From contig NZ_FXTN01000009.1 of the NCBI RefSeq assembly GCF_900182595.1, positions 1 through 64,000 on the forward strand: 64,000 nucleotides of DNA, given 5' to 3'. The position numbers were made by a program, and so were the translations under genes. Positions 35,387 to 43,601 of the stretch are shown here, one piece after another. The DNA is from Pedobacter westerhofensis. GTDB lineage: Bacteria; Bacteroidota; Bacteroidia; Sphingobacteriales; Sphingobacteriaceae. Each line of letters opens with the position of its first letter. Within the stretch, counting starts at the first letter, position 1. The notes beneath the pieces were generated by a model, which saw nothing but the letters and a program-made list of their open reading frames with translations, ran no database searches and had not been told where the DNA came from.

Positions 35387-37594
35387 TTAGGCATCAAAAC
35401 GTGTAACCCCTGTTACGCCCTTCACTTCCAAAAGATTTTTGATCAGGTTGTCAAGATGCTCTTTATCATTTACAAAGATCATAATTGACCCGTCAAATAT
35501 ACCATTATCAGTATCCACGGTAATAGAACGCATGTTTACCTTAAAGTCATTGGAGATCACCTTTGTAATATTGTTGATCAGACCCACGTCATCAATCCCT
35601 ACGATATGCAGGCCGGTCAGGAAAGTAAGTTCCTGGGCCTTGTTCCACTTGGCCTTTACCACGCGGTAACCATAATTGGCCATCAGCTGCGCGGCGTTGG
35701 GGCAATTGGTACGGTGGATCTTGATGCCCTCGCTTACCGTTACGAAACCAAATACATCATCGCCCGGTATCGGATTACAGCATGCTGCCAGGGTATAATC
35801 GATTTTCTGCAGATCTTCCCCGATCAGTAATATATCTGATTCAGGTCCCTTCACTTTGTTTAAAAGTGCTTCGATCTGCTGGCCGTCACTTCTTTCCGCA
35901 CCTTTATTTTCGATCTCTTTTTCACTGGCAACGTACTCTTTCAGGTCTTTTAATTCAATTTTACCATGTGCAACAGCGATAAACAGTTCCTGTGTAGAGG
36001 CAAGTTTGAAAAAATAGCTTAGTTTATTCAGGTTATCCGTATTGTAAGTGATCTTGAGGGATTTCAGCTTACGTTCAAGGGTTTCTTTTCCCTCCTCGGC
36101 AATTTTCCTTTTCTCCTCTTTAAGGGAAGATTTTATTTTAGACTTGGCTTTTGCCGTGACCACGATATTCAGCCAATCTTCTTTTGGCGTTTGTTTGCTG
36201 GAGGTGATGATCTCCACCTGGTCGCCATTCTGCAGTTTGTAGGAGAGTGGTACCAGCTTGTGGTTTACCTTGGCGCCTATACATCGCGCGCCCACATCGG
36301 TGTGTATCTCAAAAGCGAAATCCAGAGCGGTAGCACCAAGAGGCAGCTGAATAAGTGCGCCCTTTGGGGTAAAGATAAAAATCTCATCCGAGAAGAGGTT
36401 CATCTTAAAATCATCAAGGAAATCCAGCGCATTGGCTTCAGGGTTGTTAAGCATTTCACGAACTTTCATGATCCATTGGTCAAGTCCGTTGTCATTGCTG
36501 GACTCTTTGTATTTCCAGTGTGCGGCAAATCCTTTTTCGGCAATCTCATTCATCCGCTGTGTGCGGATCTGCACTTCAACCCACTGGCCTTTCGGTCCCA
36601 TTACGGTAGTATGCAGGGATTCATACCCGTTTACTTTTGGCGAAGATACCCAGTCCCTTAGCCTGTCCGGATTAGGGCGGTATAGGTCGGTCACAATAGA
36701 ATATGCTTTCCAGCAATCTGCTTTCTCATTTTCCGGTGTGCTGTCCAGCACAATCCTGATGGCAAACAGATCATAAACCTCTTCAAAAGGAATATTCTTC
36801 TTTTTCATCTTGTTCCAGATGGAGTGGATCGACTTAGGGCGGCCGTATATATTGGCAACAAAGCCCTGTTCGGCCAGAATTTCATTAATAGGATCTACAA
36901 AACGTTTTACAAATAGCGTACGTTCTGCTTTTTTCTCATTGAGCTGGGTAGCAATAAACTTATAGGTATCTGGTTCCAGGTACTTCATGGACAGATCTTC
37001 CAGTTCTGATTTGATAGCGTAAAGTCCCAGGCGATGGGCCAGCGGTGCGTAGAGATAGATCGTTTCAGAGGCAATTTTCAATTGCTTATGCCTTGGCATA
37101 AAGTCCATCGTACGCATATTATGCAGCCTGTCTGCCAGCTTGATAAGGATAACCCGCACATCATCAGCTAAAGTAAGCAGCATTTTTCTGAAGTTCTCTG
37201 CCTGCAGTGAGCTGTTATAATCGAATACCCCGGCAATCTTGGTGAGGCCGTCGATAATTTTAGCGGTTTTCTTGCCAAATTCCCTTTCGATATCTTCGAG
37301 CGTGATGTCTGTATCTTCCACTACATCATGCAGCAGCGCGCATACGATAGAAGTTGTTCCCAGTCCGATCTCTTCGGCAGCAATCTGTGCCACAGCGATA
37401 GGATGGTAGATATAAGGCTCGCCGGATTTTCTGCGCATCTCCTTGTGGCTTTCGAGCGCCATGTCAAATGCTTTCCTGATTTCCTTTTTATCCCCTTTCT
37501 GCATGGTTGGTTTACAGGCACGCAAAAGTGCCCGGTACCGCTTAAGGATTTCCTGCTTTTCTGCTTCTAAATCAATCACTAAGGTGTTCTTCAT
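35387..37594 (-). CDS. bifunctional (p)ppGpp synthetase/hydrolase (RelA/SpoT homologue)
   Basis: Makes and degrades the stringent-response alarmone. 735 residues in the long-RSH order: HD hydrolase domain (HPIAVAQIAAEE and CALLHDVVEDTD with the HD pair), synthetase domain (YGRPKSIHSIWNKM and GYESLHTTVMGP), TGS domain (FIFTPKGALIQLPLGATALD), zinc-finger/conserved Cys region (AACCNPIPGDDVFGF) and C-terminal ACT domain. The HD motif appears intact, which indicates hydrolase as well as synthetase activity. It is the only RSH gene in the window. The next gene downstream is the Fur-family regulator. Confidence 0.95.
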   Translation of the reverse strand: MKNTLVIDLEAEKQEILKRYRALLRACKPTMQKGDKKEIRKAFDMALESHKEMRRKSGEPYIYHPIAVAQIAAEEIGLGTTSIVCALLHDVVEDTDITLEDIEREFGKKTAKIIDGLTKIAGVFDYNSSLQAENFRKMLLTLADDVRVILIKLADRLHNMRTMDFMPRHKQLKIASETIYLYAPLAHRLGLYAIKSELEDLSMKYLEPDTYKFIATQLNEKKAERTLFVKRFVDPINEILAEQGFVANIYGRPKSIHSIWNKMKKKNIPFEEVYDLFAIRIVLDSTPENEKADCWKAYSIVTDLYRPNPDRLRDWVSSPKVNGYESLHTTVMGPKGQWVEVQIRTQRMNEIAEKGFAAHWKYKESSNDNGLDQWIMKVREMLNNPEANALDFLDDFKMNLFSDEIFIFTPKGALIQLPLGATALDFAFEIHTDVGARCIGAKVNHKLVPLSYKLQNGDQVEIITSSKQTPKEDWLNIVVTAKAKSKIKSSLKEEKRKIAEEGKETLERKLKSLKITYNTDNLNKLSYFFKLASTQELFIAVAHGKIELKDLKEYVASEKEIENKGAERSDGQQIEALLNKVKGPESDILLIGEDLQKIDYTLAACCNPIPGDDVFGFVTVSEGIKIHRTNCPNAAQLMANYGYRVVKAKWNKAQELTFLTGLHIVGIDDVGLINNITKVISNDFKVNMRSITVDTDNGIFDGSIMIFVNDKEHLDNLIKNLLEVKGVTGVTRFDA

Positions 37595-37680
37595 TTGTAT
37601 TATTTTCGTAATAATTCTGGGTAGTCTACCGTTTAAAGTTATATTAGATAAGTTATAAACCTAATGTATTAAATTTACTT

Positions 37681-37688
37681 TAACTTTG
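37681..37688 (+). promoter_or_regulatory. -7 box of the DUF4294 gene
   Basis: TAACTTTG matches TAnnTTTG and lies 15 bp before the ATG at 37704. It overlaps the alternative TTG start at 37686, which favours the ATG. Confidence 0.55.
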
Positions 37689-37703
37689 TGGGAGTATAAA
37701 TTT

Positions 37704-38324
37704 ATGAAATTTTGCAGGTTATTTATTCTGTTATTTGTCATTATTACCACAGAAAGGCTAAATGCTCAGGAAAATCCTGCGTCTTATAAGTTTCCTCCCC
37801 GGGGCAAGAATGATACAATCAGGGTAGCTTCTACAAATGATAACGGCGAGATGATCCCATGGATGTCTCTCCATGAGGTAGTTATCTATGCTGAAAGGAT
37901 ATTTAAGTCCCCCGCAGACCGTGCTGCATACAACCGGCTCCGTTATAACGTTCTGAAAGTCATGCCCTATGCGCTTTTTGCAAAAAGAAGATATGAACAG
38001 CTGGAGAGAGACCTGGCTTCAACTACAGACCGCAAAGAACATAAGAAACTGGTGAAGCAGTGCGATGAAGAAATCAAGCAGATGTTTAAAACTGAGATCA
38101 AAGAGCTTACGATCACACAAGGTCAGATACTCACCAAACTGATCGACCGCGAAGTTGGCCGTACTACCTATGAAATAGTCAAAGAAACACAGGGAGGCGT
38201 AAAAGCCTTTCTCTACCAGTCGGTAGCCCGGGTTGTTGGCCACAATTTAAAAAGCACTTACAACCCCGAAGAAGAAAGAGATATTGAGGCCATTATTGCC
38301 TCATCAGGATTTTACCGTCAATAA
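37704..38324 (+). CDS. DUF4294 family protein, secreted
   Basis: 206 residues from the ATG at 37704: signal peptide (MKFCRLFILLFVIITTERLN then A), then a helical domain with the pattern DNGEMIPWMSLHEVVIYAER, RLRYNVLKVMPYALFAKRRY and LIDREVGRTTYEIVKE. I recognise this as DUF4294, a Bacteroidota family of unknown function. It lies 54 bp before bshB1 on the same strand and could be co-transcribed. No catalytic motif is evident; the periplasmic location is inferred. Confidence 0.8.
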   Translation: MKFCRLFILLFVIITTERLNAQENPASYKFPPRGKNDTIRVASTNDNGEMIPWMSLHEVVIYAERIFKSPADRAAYNRLRYNVLKVMPYALFAKRRYEQLERDLASTTDRKEHKKLVKQCDEEIKQMFKTEIKELTITQGQILTKLIDREVGRTTYEIVKETQGGVKAFLYQSVARVVGHNLKSTYNPEEERDIEAIIASSGFYRQ

Positions 38325-38378
38325 GATTAAAACAATGACAGCCGGTGTGCTGTCTGATAAATAAAGAATATTACATAA

Positions 38379-39095
38379 ATGAAGTTAGATATACTTGTAT
38401 TAGCTGTCCATCCTGATGACGCTGAATTATGCTGTTCCGGTACTATATTAAAACATATTGCAATGGGAATGAAAGTAGGGATTGTAGATTTTACCAGGGG
38501 AGAACTTGGTACACGCGGAACTGCTGAAACAAGAGACGAAGAAGCGGCCGACTCGGCACGGATACTGGGATTGCATGCCCGCGAAAACCTTGGATTTAGA
38601 GATGGCTTTTTTAAAAATGATGAATCCCATCAACTGGAAGTGATCAGGATCATACGTAAATATCAGCCGGAAATTGTACTCAGCAATGCCTTGCATGACA
38701 GGCATCCGGATCATGGACGTGCAGGTGATCTTGCCAATGATGCCGTTTTCCTGTCGGGATTACTAAAAATCGAAACCTTTGAAGAGGGCATTGCCCAGCA
38801 GCAGTGGAGACCAAGGTTGCTTTTGCAGTATATCCAGGACAGGTATATTCAGCCAGATGTAATTATCGATGTTACACCCTATATGGAAACCAAACTGGAG
38901 TCGATCAGGGCCTACAAAACCCAGTTTTTTAATCCTGAGGTTGAAGGGCCCGCAACTTATATCTCATCGCCTGAATTTTTGGAAAGTGCCATTGGAAGAG
39001 CCAGAGAATTTGGTAAATCCATCGGCACCACCTTTGCTGAAGGCTTTACATCAAGGAAGCTCCTTGGGGTTGACAGCCTGTTTGATCTGCGGTAA
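38379..39095 (+). CDS. bshB1: bacillithiol biosynthesis deacetylase BshB1
   Basis: Zinc-dependent N-acetylglucosaminyl-malate deacetylase, the second step of bacillithiol synthesis. 238 residues of the LmbE/PIG-L fold. Zinc/catalytic motif AVHPDDAE (His11, Asp13, Asp14), then TRGELGTRGTAETRDEEA, a BshB1 signature, NLGFRDGFF, and the third metal His in HDRHPDHGRA. The C-terminal GKSIGTTFAEGF is also typical. bshA and bshC are not in the window. The family assignment is strong; the presence of bacillithiol in this organism is inferred from it. Confidence 0.93.
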   Translation: MKLDILVLAVHPDDAELCCSGTILKHIAMGMKVGIVDFTRGELGTRGTAETRDEEAADSARILGLHARENLGFRDGFFKNDESHQLEVIRIIRKYQPEIVLSNALHDRHPDHGRAGDLANDAVFLSGLLKIETFEEGIAQQQWRPRLLLQYIQDRYIQPDVIIDVTPYMETKLESIRAYKTQFFNPEVEGPATYISSPEFLESAIGRAREFGKSIGTTFAEGFTSRKLLGVDSLFDLR

Positions 39096-39268
39096 TACTT
39101 CCGCCAGGGGTATGAAAGCTGATTTATTTTAGATACTTCAGCGATAACTCCTGAATTTTTCTCTTATTTTGGGATAAATAAAAAACTAAATGAAACCTGC
39201 TTAGGATTTTCTTACAAAAATCAAAATCTTGCGCAAGCTTCATAACCGCTAATAATCAATAAACACTG

Positions 39269-40405
39269 ATGAAAAAATTACTGATATCATTAATGATAGC
39301 CTCTCCGGCACTGGCATGCGGCCAGAATGGCGAATTTACGGTCAATGGAAAAATTGGTACCCTTAACTCTCCTGCAAAAGCATATTTAAATTATGTGGCA
39401 GACGGTAAGCAGGTAATGGATTCTGCTGTGATCACCAAAGGTTCTTTTGTATTCAAGGGAACTGTTTCCGGCCCCACCATGGCCCGTATTATTTTGGATC
39501 ACAATGGCGAAGGGTTAAGGAAACTTGGCAGGGCTGCCGATAATGAGATTGTGTATCTTGAACCTGCAAATATTACCGTGACGGCCAAAGATTCTGTGAA
39601 AAATGCTGTTGTTACCGGATCAAAACTGAACGATGAAAATGCAAGCTATTTGAAATCTATAGCCGGACCGGTTGCAAGTATCACTGCGCTGAACGCAGAG
39701 TACAGTGCAGCACCGGAAGCAAAACAAAAGGATCAGGCTTACAGAGATGCGATGCAAGCCCGTTATAATAAATATGCTGCCGAACTGAATGCCCTACAGG
39801 CAGATTTTGTTAAGGCCAACCCTGATTCGTACATCAGTCTGGGCGCTTTACGTGAGATTTCCGGCGAAGGAAGTATAGATTTTGCCAAAGTTGATCCTTT
39901 ATACAAAGGATTGTCTGATAGAATACGCGGTACCGCAGCAGGGATTGAAATAGGTAAAAGCCTTGAGGCTGCAAGATCAACTTCAGTAGGGGTGATGGCA
40001 CCTGATTTTACACTCAATGATGTTAACGATAAACCGGTAACATTGTCTAGCTTACGTGGTAAATATGTGCTGCTTGATTTTTGGGCATCATGGTGCGGAC
40101 CATGCCGTGCAGAAAACCCCAACGTTGTGCTGGCTTACAATAAATTTAAAGATAAAGGTTTTACTGTTCTGGGGGTTTCTCTGGATCAGCCCGGCAAGAA
40201 AGATCTGTGGCTGGCCGCAATCGCCAAAGATGGTTTAACCTGGACCCAGGTATCTGATCTTAAATTCTGGAACAGCAAAGCTGCCCAGTTATACGGAATC
40301 AACAGTATTCCTCAGAACTTCCTGATCGATCCTTCGGGAAAGATCGCTGCAACAAATTTAAGAGGCGAAGAGTTACAGGCTAAGCTGGCTGAATTATTAA
40401 AGTAG
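39269..40405 (+). CDS. TlpA-like thioredoxin-fold protein with DUF4369 domain
   Basis: 378 residues. Signal sequence ending ALACGQ (Cys17 could be a lipidation site), an N-terminal beta-rich DUF4369 domain (about 20-125), a helical linker, and a C-terminal AhpC/TSA-thioredoxin domain from about 240. The redox motif WCGPC is at 275-279 in FWASWCGPCRAENPN. Proteins of this design are abundant in Bacteroidota and act in the periplasm as thiol-disulfide reductases. A specific partner is unknown. The 170-bp region before it holds no clear promoter; a terminator follows. Confidence 0.88.
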   Translation: MKKLLISLMIASPALACGQNGEFTVNGKIGTLNSPAKAYLNYVADGKQVMDSAVITKGSFVFKGTVSGPTMARIILDHNGEGLRKLGRAADNEIVYLEPANITVTAKDSVKNAVVTGSKLNDENASYLKSIAGPVASITALNAEYSAAPEAKQKDQAYRDAMQARYNKYAAELNALQADFVKANPDSYISLGALREISGEGSIDFAKVDPLYKGLSDRIRGTAAGIEIGKSLEAARSTSVGVMAPDFTLNDVNDKPVTLSSLRGKYVLLDFWASWCGPCRAENPNVVLAYNKFKDKGFTVLGVSLDQPGKKDLWLAAIAKDGLTWTQVSDLKFWNSKAAQLYGINSIPQNFLIDPSGKIAATNLRGEELQAKLAELLK

Positions 40406-40437
40406 GTTCCTTATTGCCTGAACAGGCCTTAAAATAT

Positions 40438-40472
40438 AAAGACATTGCTGTACATCCGGCAATGTCTTTTTT
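40438..40472. terminator. bidirectional terminator
   Basis: Eleven-base-pair perfect stem AAAGACATTGC/GCAATGTCTTT with a 10-nt loop and a following T run, between the TlpA-like gene and the convergent hypothetical gene. Confidence 0.88.
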
Positions 40473-40473
40473 A

Positions 40474-40878
40474 TTATTGAAAAGGATGTTTTGTTAACAC
40501 CACGTTACCTACTGCACTTTTCTCATACATGGCCACACAGGCTTTATTGAAGGAACTTTCAAAGTTGATGTTTCCCGGCGAGAGAAATAAAGGGGCAGCC
40601 GTTCCTTCCAGGAAATAATAAACCTTGGTTGTCCCGCCTTTGTGATGGGGCTTGTAATTTCCATATGTTTCCATCTCAGACCATAATGTGTCTTTTACTG
40701 TAACGGAGAAAACATACTGAACCGGCCCGGTATTGTTTTCATTCCTGTATTCTGCAACCTGCTTGAACCCGGCCTTCAGGTCTCCTGCTCCGGGCTGAAA
40801 AAATGTGCCTTTCAGCATCCATGCAACCAGAAACAGGACCAGTACGACCAGTAAAATATTTATTTTTTTATTTCTCAT
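40474..40878 (-). CDS. hypothetical membrane-anchored protein coupled to lat
   Basis: 134 residues with one N-terminal transmembrane helix (about 7-23, NILLVVLVLFLVAWMLK) and a small soluble domain outside. No family recognised. Its ATG overlaps the lat stop (ATGA, 4 bp), so translation is coupled to the lysine aminotransferase upstream. The anchor plus hydrophilic domain suggests the periplasmic side. Any link to lysine metabolism is only contextual. Confidence 0.65.
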   Translation of the reverse strand: MRNKKINILLVVLVLFLVAWMLKGTFFQPGAGDLKAGFKQVAEYRNENNTGPVQYVFSVTVKDTLWSEMETYGNYKPHHKGGTTKVYYFLEGTAAPLFLSPGNINFESSFNKACVAMYEKSAVGNVVLTKHPFQ

Positions 40879-42206
40879 AGTGTTGCTAAAATTTTATCCA
40901 TGACCTCCATGCCAAGGTCGATATGGTGTTTTTCGATGATCAGTGCGGGACGGAAACGTATGGTTTGCTGACCACAACCGAGGAACATCGTATGGTGCTC
41001 CAGTCCTTTTGCGATGAACGTATTGCGCATCGCCGCAGTAGGGAAATCGAAGGCACATAAAAGGCCTTTGCCCCTTACATTACTGATCTGATCATACTTT
41101 ATGGCAAGGTTTTCCAGCTGATCTTTCAGATATTGCCCTACACTGGCGGCATTGTCACATAAATTATCTTCCTCAATGATCTGCATAATCTGTGTTGCCC
41201 TTACCATATCTACCAGGTTTCCGCCCCAAGTAGAATTTATTCTCGAAGGTACTCTAAATACATTGTTTTCCACTTCATCAACCTTGTTGCCAACCAGGAT
41301 TCCGCAAACCTGCATCTTTTTACCAAAAGCCAGAATATCGGGGCGTGCTTTTTCACTGAAGTGCTGGTGGCACCAGAATTTACCTGTTAGGCCTACACCT
41401 GTCTGCACCTCATCATAGATGAGGAAGGCTTCATTTTCATCCGCAATGCTGCGGAGCTGGATCAGAAATTCTTCACGCAGGTGATTGTCACCGCCTTCCG
41501 ACTGGATAGGTTCTATAATGATCGCACAGATATCATCTTTGTGCTCTGAAAAGGCTTTTTTAATCTGGGCGATGGACACTTCTTCAGAATGGACAGCCTG
41601 TGCCAGATGATTACCTTCCAAAGGAAAAGTTACCTTCGGGACAGAAACCCGCGGCCAGTCGAACTTCGCAAACCATTTGGTCTTTTCGGGCGATGTATTC
41701 GTCAGGCTCAGGGTATAACCGGTCCTTCCATGAAAAGCCTTCTCAAAATGTAAAACCTTAAATCCCTTTTCTTCCCTGTACCCCCTGGCAAAGTTTTTCT
41801 GAACTTTCCAGTCCATAGCAACCTTGATGGCATTTTCAATTGCAAGCCCGCCTCCTGCAATAAAAAAAGCATGCGGCAGATACTCTGGAATGCCAATCTT
41901 ACCAAAAGTTTTCACAAACTGGGCATATTGCTGAGTATATACATCCGAATTGGAAGGATTGGCCATTGCTGCCAGCAGCAGATGATGTTTAAAGTTTTCA
42001 TCATGCAGCATCTTCGGATGGTTATATCCAAGGGGCACGGATGCAAAACAAGTGAAAAAATCAAGTAGCTTACGATTGTATTTTGAGTCATATAAATATG
42101 CCCCCTGGCTTAGGCCCATATCGTAAGTCAGATCAAATCCATCAGCTAAAACATGCTGGCCCAGGGTTTCATTAACCTGGTCTGGAGGGACGGTAAGTTG
42201 GTACAT
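40875..42206 (-). CDS. lat: L-lysine 6-transaminase
   Basis: PLP enzyme that moves the epsilon-amino group of lysine to 2-oxoglutarate, giving aminoadipate semialdehyde (which cyclises to piperideine-6-carboxylate). 443 residues, class III aminotransferase fold. Lat-specific features include FTCFASVPLGYNHPKM, FIAGGGLAIENAIKVAMDWK, HFEKAFHGRTGYTLSLTNT, YDEVQTGVGLTGKFWCHQH and the PLP-lysine region DILAFGKKMQVCG (Lys296 or 297). The family acts in lysine catabolism or stress-related lysine turnover. It has a full -33/-7 promoter. No aminoadipate semialdehyde dehydrogenase is adjacent. Confidence 0.93.
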   Translation of the reverse strand: MYQLTVPPDQVNETLGQHVLADGFDLTYDMGLSQGAYLYDSKYNRKLLDFFTCFASVPLGYNHPKMLHDENFKHHLLLAAMANPSNSDVYTQQYAQFVKTFGKIGIPEYLPHAFFIAGGGLAIENAIKVAMDWKVQKNFARGYREEKGFKVLHFEKAFHGRTGYTLSLTNTSPEKTKWFAKFDWPRVSVPKVTFPLEGNHLAQAVHSEEVSIAQIKKAFSEHKDDICAIIIEPIQSEGGDNHLREEFLIQLRSIADENEAFLIYDEVQTGVGLTGKFWCHQHFSEKARPDILAFGKKMQVCGILVGNKVDEVENNVFRVPSRINSTWGGNLVDMVRATQIMQIIEEDNLCDNAASVGQYLKDQLENLAIKYDQISNVRGKGLLCAFDFPTAAMRNTFIAKGLEHHTMFLGCGQQTIRFRPALIIEKHHIDLGMEVMDKILATL

Positions 42207-42228
42207 AGTTTTATAATTTGGTTCGTAT

Positions 42229-42259
42229 CAAATGTAGTAAAAACCGCCTCAATAACAAA
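42229..42259 (-). promoter_or_regulatory. lat promoter
   Basis: Minus-strand TTTG (42256-42259), 19-nt spacer, TACATTTG (42229-42236), 23 bp before the lat ATG. Same geometry as the promoter at 27022-27052. Confidence 0.75.
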
Positions 42260-42575
42260 TCTGGAGCATATTTTGGGTGCTTAAGCAAAAAACTAAGCCT
42301 AAATCGTTTAAAGTTGGTTTTCCCTGAGAAATATCATTTATGTACACAAATGTTGGTACGTTATTTAAATTAAATAATTTCCATGTTGTGCCATTTACTT
42401 AACAAAAGTATCGTTTCAGGCGCTGTTTATCTGCTTGTGCAGATGGGTAAAGGGTAAAATGTTTATTTATTTTTAATTCCTCTAAACTTTATTTAATTTT
42501 ATAGCTTATCAAAGCAGACAAAAGCCTGTGGTTGAGCCAGGAATATACTACTGCAGCGATTGAGAAAAAACACAC
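42260..42575. other. intergenic region between divergent lat and sigma-factor genes
   Basis: A/T-rich non-coding stretch. Besides the lat promoter I see only a short ATCTGC-TTGT-GCAGAT hairpin near 42430-42450 and a GTAC-N10-GTAC motif near 42343-42360. No RNA gene, no reading frame of credible length and no clear -7 box for the sigma-factor gene. An ECF promoter for autoregulation would be expected here, but I cannot identify one. Confidence 0.5.
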
Positions 42576-43043
42576 ATGCTGAAAACTGACAGACAGGTAC
42601 TTCTAGAAAGTAAACCCGAAAGTATACGCAGTCTTTATGATAAGTATGCAGGAACGTTATTGGGTTATATTTTTGAAATTGTAAAGGACAGCAAATTGGC
42701 TGAGGAATGCCTGGTGCATATATTTTGTGAGCTTTCAGCAGCGTTTGGTGCTGAAAATGCCAGAGGTCCTCAAAACTGGTCTCAGCTGCAAAGATTTGCC
42801 AGAGGCAGATTAGAGGCTTTTCCGGGTGTTTCAGGAAAAATCTCTGCGGGAGTATTGGCACACAACTCATATGATCAACATCTGTCAGCGCTTTCCCAGG
42901 AGCAGAAAAAGGTCTTCCTCGATATTTATTACCATGGAAAAGGCCTTGCTAAACTTGCAGCAGAATTAAATAAAACTGAAGAATTCATTCGGAAGACTTT
43001 AAAAGAGGCTTTCGCTATACTGAGAAAAAGTGGTGAAAATTAA
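42576..43043 (+). CDS. ECF-type RNA polymerase sigma factor, divergent
   Basis: 155 residues. The N-terminal part resembles sigma-70 region 2 (SIRSLYDKYAGTLLGYIFEI then DSKLAEECLVHIF). The C-terminal part resembles region 4 (LSQEQKKVFLDIYYHGKGLA then KLAAELNKTEEFIRKTLKEA), in the pattern of a helix-turn-helix. Both are weaker than in typical ECF factors. The downstream gene starts inside its last codons and looks like its anti-sigma factor, which supports the call. The likely role is to switch on a small regulon when the anti-sigma factor lets go. The signal and targets are unknown; the receptor gene 60 bp past the pair is convergent and need not be a target. Confidence 0.75.
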   Translation: MLKTDRQVLLESKPESIRSLYDKYAGTLLGYIFEIVKDSKLAEECLVHIFCELSAAFGAENARGPQNWSQLQRFARGRLEAFPGVSGKISAGVLAHNSYDQHLSALSQEQKKVFLDIYYHGKGLAKLAAELNKTEEFIRKTLKEAFAILRKSGEN

Positions 43044-43542
43044 CGAATACATAGAAAGTGGGGTGCTTGAAGCTTATGTATTAGGTTCGGCTTCTGAACA
43101 GGAAACCAAGGAATTATTATACCTCAAAGCTAAGCATCCGCAGATTTCAGAGGCCTTAAAGGATCTGGAGACAGACATCGAGTACATTGCTCAAAAGATG
43201 GCTGTTACACCTCCTCCCGGTACCTGGTTGAAAATTGAATCCAACATCAATGAAATTATTAAAGCGCGTGAATCCGATGCATTGACAATAGATATGCCTT
43301 ATCAGGACCGCCCCCGCGAATCATCCAGAACCCGTAAGAGCAGCCAGTTTGTAGAAATAGAGGCAGAATCCGGACATATGCGGATCCGGAAAATATGGAG
43401 GTGGATATTCGCCGGAGTTTTTTTGCTGGGCAAGATATTTCTGGCCTGTGCAATTTATTTTTACATCGAGAACCGTCACAATGAGAAGGAAATTGACTTA
43501 TTGAAAACGGAAATTAAAAACATCACTGCAAACGGCAGATAA
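43030..43542 (+). CDS. anti-sigma factor-like membrane protein
   Basis: 170 residues from a GTG at 43030 (a second GTG is one codon later), overlapping the sigma gene by 14 bp. The N-terminal YIESGVLEAYVLGSASEQET is the pattern of RskA-type anti-sigma factors. PPPGTWLKIESNI also recurs in that family. One transmembrane helix lies near 128-148 (IFAGVFLLGKIFLACAIYFY). Only about 20 residues follow the helix, so the large periplasmic RskA domain is absent. It would bind the sigma factor in the cytoplasm; how it senses a signal is unclear. Coupled expression with the sigma gene is strongly implied. Confidence 0.72.
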   Translation: MVKINEYIESGVLEAYVLGSASEQETKELLYLKAKHPQISEALKDLETDIEYIAQKMAVTPPPGTWLKIESNINEIIKARESDALTIDMPYQDRPRESSRTRKSSQFVEIEAESGHMRIRKIWRWIFAGVFLLGKIFLACAIYFYIENRHNEKEIDLLKTEIKNITANGR

Positions 43543-43558
43543 ATTTTTTATATGATTT

Positions 43559-43594
43559 AAAAGGCATGAAGTATTGTATCCTCATGCCTTTTTT
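43559..43594. terminator. bidirectional terminator
   Basis: AAAAGGCATGA pairs with TCATGCCTTTT around a 12-nt loop, followed by more T residues. It lies between the anti-sigma gene and the convergent receptor gene. Confidence 0.88.
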
Positions 43595-43601
43595 ATGAAA
43601 A

